Notes under the pieces: generated by a model
What the model was told of the DNA's origin: nothing
The model's input: only the letters and a program-made list of their open reading frames with translations
Database searches by the model: none
In this document: positions 9,801 to 12,119 of the stretch, in pieces
How positions within the stretch are numbered: position 1 is the stretch's first letter
How the letters are laid out: each line of letters begins with the position of its first letter
Made by a program: the position numbers and the translations under genes
Assembly: GCA_937897265.1 (NCBI GenBank)
Contig: CALCPT010000042.1
Location: 1-12,119 of the forward strand
Origin: an uncultured Alcaligenaceae bacterium
GTDB taxonomy: Bacteria; Pseudomonadota; Gammaproteobacteria; Burkholderiales; Burkholderiaceae_B
DNA length: 12,119 bases
Direction of reading: 5' to 3'

Positions 9801-12119
9801 GGTTTTATCTACCGCATTGGCGGCCAACTGTTTACCCCGAGGCTCTGAACGTTGAAGCTTTTGCACAAGACAAGCGAGTCTGGTTGATCTTCGCAAATGA
9901 GTCGACACTATGCGAAAGTCTGCTTCAGACGTTGAATCGATACGATCAAGAGGTCGTGCAAGTTACACGGGGCACTCGGTTTCAAAAGCTATCCGAGACA
10001 GCCTTTGTAGTGTCGCCCCGACAACGAGACGACTACGAATCGCTCATCAAACAGTTACGTCACAAAAATATATACAAAGTGATCCACTGCTGGGCACTCG
10101 ATATCCAAGAGGTTAGTGCAGCGCAGGCTGATCAAGAGTTTCTGAACTTTGAAACACAGCAAGATCAAGGCTTCTATTCTTTAATGAATATCAGTCATTC
10201 CCTTGCAAATTTGATCCCTACCGATCAGTCTATTGATATCACTGTTATCGCTGATAGACTGCATGATGTCTATGGCACCGGACACGGCTCTCCTGGTAAG
10301 GCAACACTCATTGGGCCTAGTCTTGTGATTCCCCAAGAAGTGTTACAAATCACAATTCACTGTATCGATTTAGTGCTGTCCAATACCAATACCAATACCA
10401 ATACCAGTCGCATCGTGACGAAAGTATTGAGTGAAATTGAAAACGGTTCGTTGGATCCCATGGTTGCCTATCGTGGCGATCAACGTCTAGTTCCGAGCTA
10501 CCAACGTGTTCAACTAAAAAACTCTGCCGGCCTGCCCTCAGCTCTAACTGAAAAAGGGGTGTATCTCATCACCGGCGGCCTAGGAAAGGTCGGCCTGACC
10601 TTCGCGCGCTACTTAGGCGAAAAGGCTCGAGCTCGCCTCTGCTTAGTCAGCAGAACAACTTTTCCTGAACGCGACCAGTGGCAAGACATCTGCGCAAAGG
10701 GCCTGCCCTTTAGTGACACGATTCAAACGATTTTGAGCATCGAAAAGTCTGGTGCAGAAATTCTAGTTCTATCAGGTGATGTTGCGAATCCGACTTCTCT
10801 AGACGCTTGTTTCTCAGCCTGTGCCGCGCACTTTGGAAAAATCAATGGTGTTTTCCACGCAGCGGGCGCACCTTCACTGGTCACGCCGTTCGTTGAACTG
10901 ACGCCAGAGGTGATTCACGAGCACTATTCCACCAAGGTCTTCGGTACCTTCGGCTTAAAAGCGATCTTTGATCAATATCCAGTTGATTTCTGTTGTTTGA
11001 TCTCATCGAGTTCTGCAGTGCTTGGGGGCCTTGGCTACGCTGCGTACAGCGCGGCAAATATATTCTTGGATCACTTTGTCGCACTTGAAAACTCGCGTCA
11101 AGAGGCCACTCGATGGCTTTCCATTGATTGGGATGCATGGAAATTCACAGATGAATCGACAAGCTTTTCGAAAACACAAGAGTTTTCGATGTCTCCTGCA
11201 GAATCTATCGAAGCGCTCGAATGCATCTTAAATAATTTGCCCTCAGGCCGAGTCATCGTTGCAACCGGTGATCTTGAGTATCGCTTTAAAAACTGGGTGA
11301 TCCGTGAAGATTGGCGCGCTCAGTCGACACTTGAGGACAGCGGTGAGCTGTATGTGCGCCCTGACCTCGAGAGCACATTTATCGCGGCCGCCACCCCGAC
11401 TGAGTACAAATTAAGTCAAATCTGGCAATCGTTACTCGGCTACTCATCGATCGGTGTTGAAGACAACTTCTTTGAACTTGGTGGCGACTCGATGCTGGCC
11501 ATACGTTTAATGAGCGCAATCAAAGAAAAGTTTCAACGGCAATTACCACTCACCACTTTGCTTGATAAGCCGACGATCAAAGAGATCGCACTTGCCCTCG
11601 ACCTGCCAATCGTTGGCGATAAGGGTTCGATCTTGGTCTCGATCCAAGCCAAGGGTACACAGCCACCACTATTTTGTGCCCCGGGTACCGGAGGCTCTGT
11701 GATTTATCTAAGAGCCTTGGCAAACGAACTCGCGACAGGAGATCGTCCCTTAATTGGTCTGCAAGCGATCGTATCGCCAGAGACTCAAAAACCGTTCACC
11801 TCGATTCAAGAGATTGCTCGCTTAAATATCGAAGCCATGCAAACCGTTCAGCCAACTGGCCCTTATTACCTCTGCGGGCATTCGTTTGGCAGTTGGGTAG
11901 CGTTAGAAATGGCTTTTCAATTGCAGCAGGCGGGTCACGAGCTTGGGCATCTGTTTATCATCGACACAGGTGTTCCATCAGAAAAGGACCTTTCGAGAAT
12001 TCAAAATTGGGACGATGCCGAGTGGTTGTCGATTATCGCCGATACTGTCGGCCAAACGTACAACAAGCTTCTTGGCTTAGTTGCCGATGAGCTCAAACAA
12101 TTAACATGGGATCAACAAA
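3710..12119 (+). CDS. Hybrid NRPS-PKS: dock-C-A(Gly)-T-KS-AT-KR-ACP-TE, 3' end cut
   Basis: A terminal hybrid megasynthase. One frame stays open for 2803 codons to the right edge with no stop; I checked the frame at many points along its length. Domain order by residue: TubC-type docking (1-55), condensation (70-505, HHIVADG at 202-208), adenylation (528-1028), carrier (S1076), ketosynthase (1135-1561, C1306/H1442/H1482), acyltransferase (1658-2010, S1755, HAFH), ketoreductase with structural half (2027-2470, Y2446), carrier (S2594) and thioesterase (from about 2640, S2725, D2752). It accepts the peptide from the first protein, adds a residue predicted as glycine, extends it with malonate, reduces the ketone and releases the product. 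There is no DH, ER or methyltransferase. The predicted new unit is 4-amino-3-hydroxybutanoate. The ATG at 3710 is well supported because the docking domain starts at its first residues. The TE catalytic histidine and the stop lie outside the window. Confidence 0.95.
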   Translation, partial: MSLDLFLNELRALKVTLAVDGDQLSVRAPKGVITKELGAAITARKQEILQYLKQAQGLSTRSSKIQKADRSLLPVLSFGQKRLWFLYELEGPSPTYNMPLCFGIKGDFKRQYFEQALSQIVQRHEILRYNFISTANGPTIVLKEAKAFTCEWFDLTTDHTRTAQNIVQALQNFSFDLTKDDLIKATVIKTDQQQFQVTILLHHIVADGWSIGVLFKELQDLYTALCEQQDTKLKALAIQYSDYAHWQSDELAGTSLQAFIDYWKTRLAGCPERLALTTDHPRPNYLSYSGKTHICEIDIHVAEGLKALSQATNSTLYMTLLAGFAVFLSAHSGQDDLVIGSPVANRNDAALEDLIGLFINTLPIRIDLSGDPSVEEFINRVKVACMRDFNHQEIPFEKIVEILNPPRSLNHAPLYQVAFDLQTSTQQVSSFANLQIEPIVQDNNSAKFDLSLSLEAEGQRLVAYWNFSEDLFVDERIAQFATRYASILEQMIAKPKRSIREISILNAKEKHELFAQQLTTLYALQPEINVLTLIAQRAKDAPDRIAITFADDSISYGVLEDRSTRLAQLLRLSGVVTEDLVALYVDRSAQMIVAMLAIMKAGAAYIPIDPNFPADRIAWILEDAAPRLILTETALAQKLNQTSVPIQFLETLISQTDQAQVDWNCATATICPLNTAYVIFTSGSTGRPKGVQVTHRALYNFLHSMQSEPGFEPTDTLLAVTTISFDIAGLEIFLPLITGGRVVIASRETAVDGRALQKAIARHCITTMQATPVTWRVMLETGWKPPSTFAAFCGGEALPVDLSASLTQAGVSLWNLYGPTETTIWSAVRRVLATAQNDNAVEPVGHPILNTQLYVLNRHFSPQASQLPGELYIGGEGLARGYLKRPALTAESYRPDPFGQQSGARLYKTGDLVAWSADRTLQFLGRIDHQVKIRGYRIELGEIESRLRQHSNTKEAVVIARTGKGDSSARILAYLTVKDRVAHSDKELRAFLKDVLPEYMVPAHILILDALPLTPNEKIDRKALPEPESETVAALSSTNTAPQRHSEKLISDIWCQVLQRPSIHIDDNFFDLGGHSLLLSRVNEELQRRLERDIPLIHLFEYPTIRSLSNWIDQSDLIQPVSQRPSVTHNRLEHDAIAIIGVAARVPGADDLNTFWENLRSGQESIRFFSETELRDAGVEPELIASPNYIRGTGVLSNITDFDAEFFSFTPAEAKFIDPQQRVFLETAWQALENAGYADPQHAAVGVFAGVGHNDYLVRNVVPYVARHQDTSVFQLILANDKDFLATRVSYAFNLTGPSITVQTACSTSLVAIHQACQSLLLGDCDLALAGGVAIKVPHHGGYLHEEGNISSPDGHCRAFDIQANGTVWGSGAGIVVLKPLSQALKDRDTIYAVIKGSAVNNDGSAKVGFTAPSVSGQASVIQQALAHAQVPADTIDYIETHGTGTALGDLIEITALKQAYASVDTTVGSTALGSVKTNIGHLNTAAGVAGVLKTALALQHKEIPKTLHFTEANPKLGLTGSRFYVPSSLTEWQKREHPRRAAVSSFGIGGTNAHVILEEAPAKVLSFYSRPWHIVTLSAKTQQALKATESQLKAFIDKDKQSSLADLAFTLAVGRKAFHYRSTFICQSLEQLREQLASQETENRKLSSLKTSESPRVAFLFPGQGTQYVGMGMALYTTEPKFRDIVDYCADKLKPLLNIDLRDFFKYEKSTDSTLLRLIHETWITQPLLFVTEYAMAKLWMHWNVKPFAMLGHSLGEYVAACLSGVFELDTALTLIAHRGRLVWGLPRGSMLAIAQPASQLDLSAFSDISIASINEDAGVVVAGPTRSIQHLADKLNTQGIACTTLQTSHAFHSSMLEPILEEFRDLVQQHKLSAPLIPFVSNVTGTWISADEAQSADYWVKHLRAPVQFAAGAATLLAESHLVCLEVGPKSILSRLVKRRQSSQPPRAIITSLDTDLLPEDKSVYDALAKIWQTGVPVSWDRFYEQDQLSRISLPTYPFERKRHWIDAPKLGSANQNDDLTVRRPIEEWFYLPHWRPTVYPEALNVEAFAQDKRVWLIFANESTLCESLLQTLNRYDQEVVQVTRGTRFQKLSETAFVVSPRQRDDYESLIKQLRHKNIYKVIHCWALDIQEVSAAQADQEFLNFETQQDQGFYSLMNISHSLANLIPTDQSIDITVIADRLHDVYGTGHGSPGKATLIGPSLVIPQEVLQITIHCIDLVLSNTNTNTNTSRIVTKVLSEIENGSLDPMVAYRGDQRLVPSYQRVQLKNSAGLPSALTEKGVYLITGGLGKVGLTFARYLGEKARARLCLVSRTTFPERDQWQDICAKGLPFSDTIQTILSIEKSGAEILVLSGDVANPTSLDACFSACAAHFGKINGVFHAAGAPSLVTPFVELTPEVIHEHYSTKVFGTFGLKAIFDQYPVDFCCLISSSSAVLGGLGYAAYSAANIFLDHFVALENSRQEATRWLSIDWDAWKFTDESTSFSKTQEFSMSPAESIEALECILNNLPSGRVIVATGDLEYRFKNWVIREDWRAQSTLEDSGELYVRPDLESTFIAAATPTEYKLSQIWQSLLGYSSIGVEDNFFELGGDSMLAIRLMSAIKEKFQRQLPLTTLLDKPTIKEIALALDLPIVGDKGSILVSIQAKGTQPPLFCAPGTGGSVIYLRALANELATGDRPLIGLQAIVSPETQKPFTSIQEIARLNIEAMQTVQPTGPYYLCGHSFGSWVALEMAFQLQQAGHELGHLFIIDTGVPSEKDLSRIQNWDDAEWLSIIADTVGQTYNKLLGLVADELKQLTWDQQ
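3920..5222 (+). other. Condensation domain, L-to-L (LCL) type
   Basis: It joins the incoming peptidyl-Gly to the residue loaded on the same protein. Motifs: C1 LSFGQKRLWFLYEL, C2 RHEILRYNF, C3 HHIVADGWSIG (H202, H203, D207), C4 YSDYAHWQ, C5 IGSPVANRN with GLFINTLPIR, C6 HQEIPFEKIVEIL and C7 HAPLYQVAF. The C1 form and the lack of an epimerization domain at the end of the preceding protein fit an LCL domain, although a glycine donor is achiral anyway. Confidence 0.88.
5291..6793 (+). other. Adenylation domain, predicted glycine
   Basis: It activates the amino acid that will be extended by the PKS module. Motifs: A3 FTSGSTGRPKG, A4 FDIAGLEIF, A5 NLYGPTETT, A7 YKTGDL and A8 RGYRIELGEIE. The specificity residues read by hand are D726, I727, L730, Q769, F792, G794, L816, I824, W825 and K1018, giving DILQFGLIWK. 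This differs from the glycine code of the previous module only at the fifth position (F for L). Glycine is the best guess, with a slightly altered pocket. A10 reads PNEKIDRKALP with glutamate in place of the usual glycine, while the catalytic lysine is kept. Confidence 0.83.
6828..7045 (+). other. Peptidyl carrier domain of gene 2
   Basis: DDNFFDLGGHSLLLSRV carries the phosphopantetheine serine S1076 (6935-6937), followed by LFEYPTIRSLSNWI. It presents the peptidyl-Gly-Gly thioester to the ketosynthase about 55 residues downstream. Confidence 0.92.
7112..8393 (+). other. Ketosynthase domain
   Basis: A decarboxylative Claisen condensing domain that takes the peptidyl thioester from the NRPS carrier and adds two carbons. 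It starts at DAIAIIGVAARVPG and ends at SSFGIGGTNAHVILEE. The catalytic triad is complete: C1306 in TACSTSLVAIHQ, H1442 in ETHGTGTALGD and H1482 in TNIGHLNTAAG. The spacings of 136 and 40 residues are normal, so it should be an extending, not a decarboxylating or inactive, KS. Confidence 0.94.
8681..9735 (+). other. Acyltransferase domain, malonyl-CoA specific
   Basis: It loads the extender unit on the ACP. It starts at VAFLFPGQGTQYVGMG, has the active serine in GHSLGEYVAA (S1755), and carries HAFH at 1851-1854. HAFH is the malonyl signature, as opposed to YASH of methylmalonyl AT domains. The post-AT linker ends in LPTYPFERKRHWID. Because the AT is in the protein, this is a cis-AT module. 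Confidence 0.92.
9790..11115 (+). other. Ketoreductase domain with structural subdomain
   Basis: It reduces the beta-ketone to a hydroxyl with NADPH. The structural (non-catalytic) half runs from EEWFYLPHWRPT to about 10540, including VAYRGDQRLVPSYQRV. The catalytic Rossmann half begins with LITGGLGKVG (2286-2295). The catalytic residues K2409, S2433, Y2446 and N2450 are all present (YSAAN). The LDD motif of B-type reductases is absent (HAAGAPSL). The tryptophan eight residues before the tyrosine, seen in many A-type domains, is also absent (L2438). Stereochemistry is therefore not settled by motif. There is no DH between AT and KR. Confidence 0.9.
10382..10405 (+). repeat. Hexanucleotide tandem repeat (AATACC)x4
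   Basis: Four perfect head-to-tail copies of aatacc, in frame, encode (Asn-Thr)x4 at residues 2225-2232. It lies in a variable loop of the KR structural subdomain. Because the unit is six bases, gain or loss of copies adds or removes two residues without shifting the frame. Confidence 0.95.
11400..11600 (+). other. Acyl carrier domain of the PKS module
   Basis: VEDNFFELGGDSMLAIRL carries the phosphopantetheine serine S2594 (11489-11491). Helix 3 follows as LLDKPTIKEIALAL. GGDS, not GGHS, is the usual form for carriers in PKS or terminal positions. It holds the finished chain for the thioesterase. Confidence 0.92.
11626..12119 (+). other. Type I thioesterase domain, truncated by the window
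   Basis: An alpha/beta hydrolase domain at the C-terminus that releases the chain by hydrolysis or macrocyclisation. It starts near ILVSIQAKG and has PPLFCAPGTGGS (oxyanion region). The nucleophile elbow is GHSFGSW with S2725 (11882-11884). The catalytic aspartate D2752 in IIDTG lies 27 residues later, the usual spacing. The catalytic histidine and the last third are outside the window. The position after the last carrier marks the end of the assembly line. Confidence 0.92.

Noticed and set aside
10380..10410. Short tandem repeat as part of a CRISPR array
   Set aside because: The unit is only six bases with no spacers and lies in frame inside the KR.
11674..12090. A 138-codon plus-strand frame overlapping the thioesterase
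   Set aside because: It is a +1 shadow of the thioesterase, which carries intact GHSFG and Asp motifs in the main frame. The composition is Arg/Ser-rich, as shadows usually are.

Overview
The window is the last part of a non-ribosomal peptide synthetase / polyketide synthase (NRPS-PKS) assembly line, all on the plus strand. Two very large genes fill it, and both run off the edges. The bulk of the DNA is about 50% GC in the lines I sampled. The absence of intergenic space, the TGATG gene overlap and the TubC-type docking domain are bacterial. The enzyme style resembles hybrid synthetases of myxobacteria, cyanobacteria and proteobacterial symbionts, but the GC is well below that of typical myxobacteria. 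I cannot name the organism.

Layout. Bases 1 to about 140 are about 66% GC. They fit best as a fragment of an unrelated minus-strand gene abutting the NRPS, so this is probably a chimeric junction or a rearrangement. From about 150 to 3710 lies the 3' part of an NRPS gene: the C-terminal stub of an epimerization domain, then a complete C-A-T module and a short acidic tail. From 3710 to the right edge one uninterrupted frame of 2803 codons encodes a TubC-type docking domain, C-A-T, then KS-AT-KR-ACP and the first two thirds of a thioesterase. It is open at the right edge and its stop codon is not in the window.

How it works together (inference). The upstream module delivers a peptide ending in a D-residue (epimerization stub). 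The D-to-L type condensation domain of gene 1 joins it to glycine (specificity code DILQLGLIWK, the classical Gly code). The acidic tail of gene 1 probably docks onto the N-terminal domain of gene 2, which adds a second residue, also predicted as glycine (DILQFGLIWK). The PKS module then extends that glycine with malonyl-CoA, and the KR reduces the ketone once with no dehydration, giving a 4-amino-3-hydroxybutanoyl (GABOB) terminus. The thioesterase releases or cyclises the chain. The predicted tail is D-X, Gly, GABOB, release.

This ending resembles the microsclerodermin/pedein family of cyclic peptides, which contain a D-aromatic residue, a (methylated) glycine and GABOB. Here there is no N-methyltransferase domain in the Gly module. 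The window carries no tailoring, transport or regulatory genes, no RNA genes, and no gene-free stretch over 300 bases.
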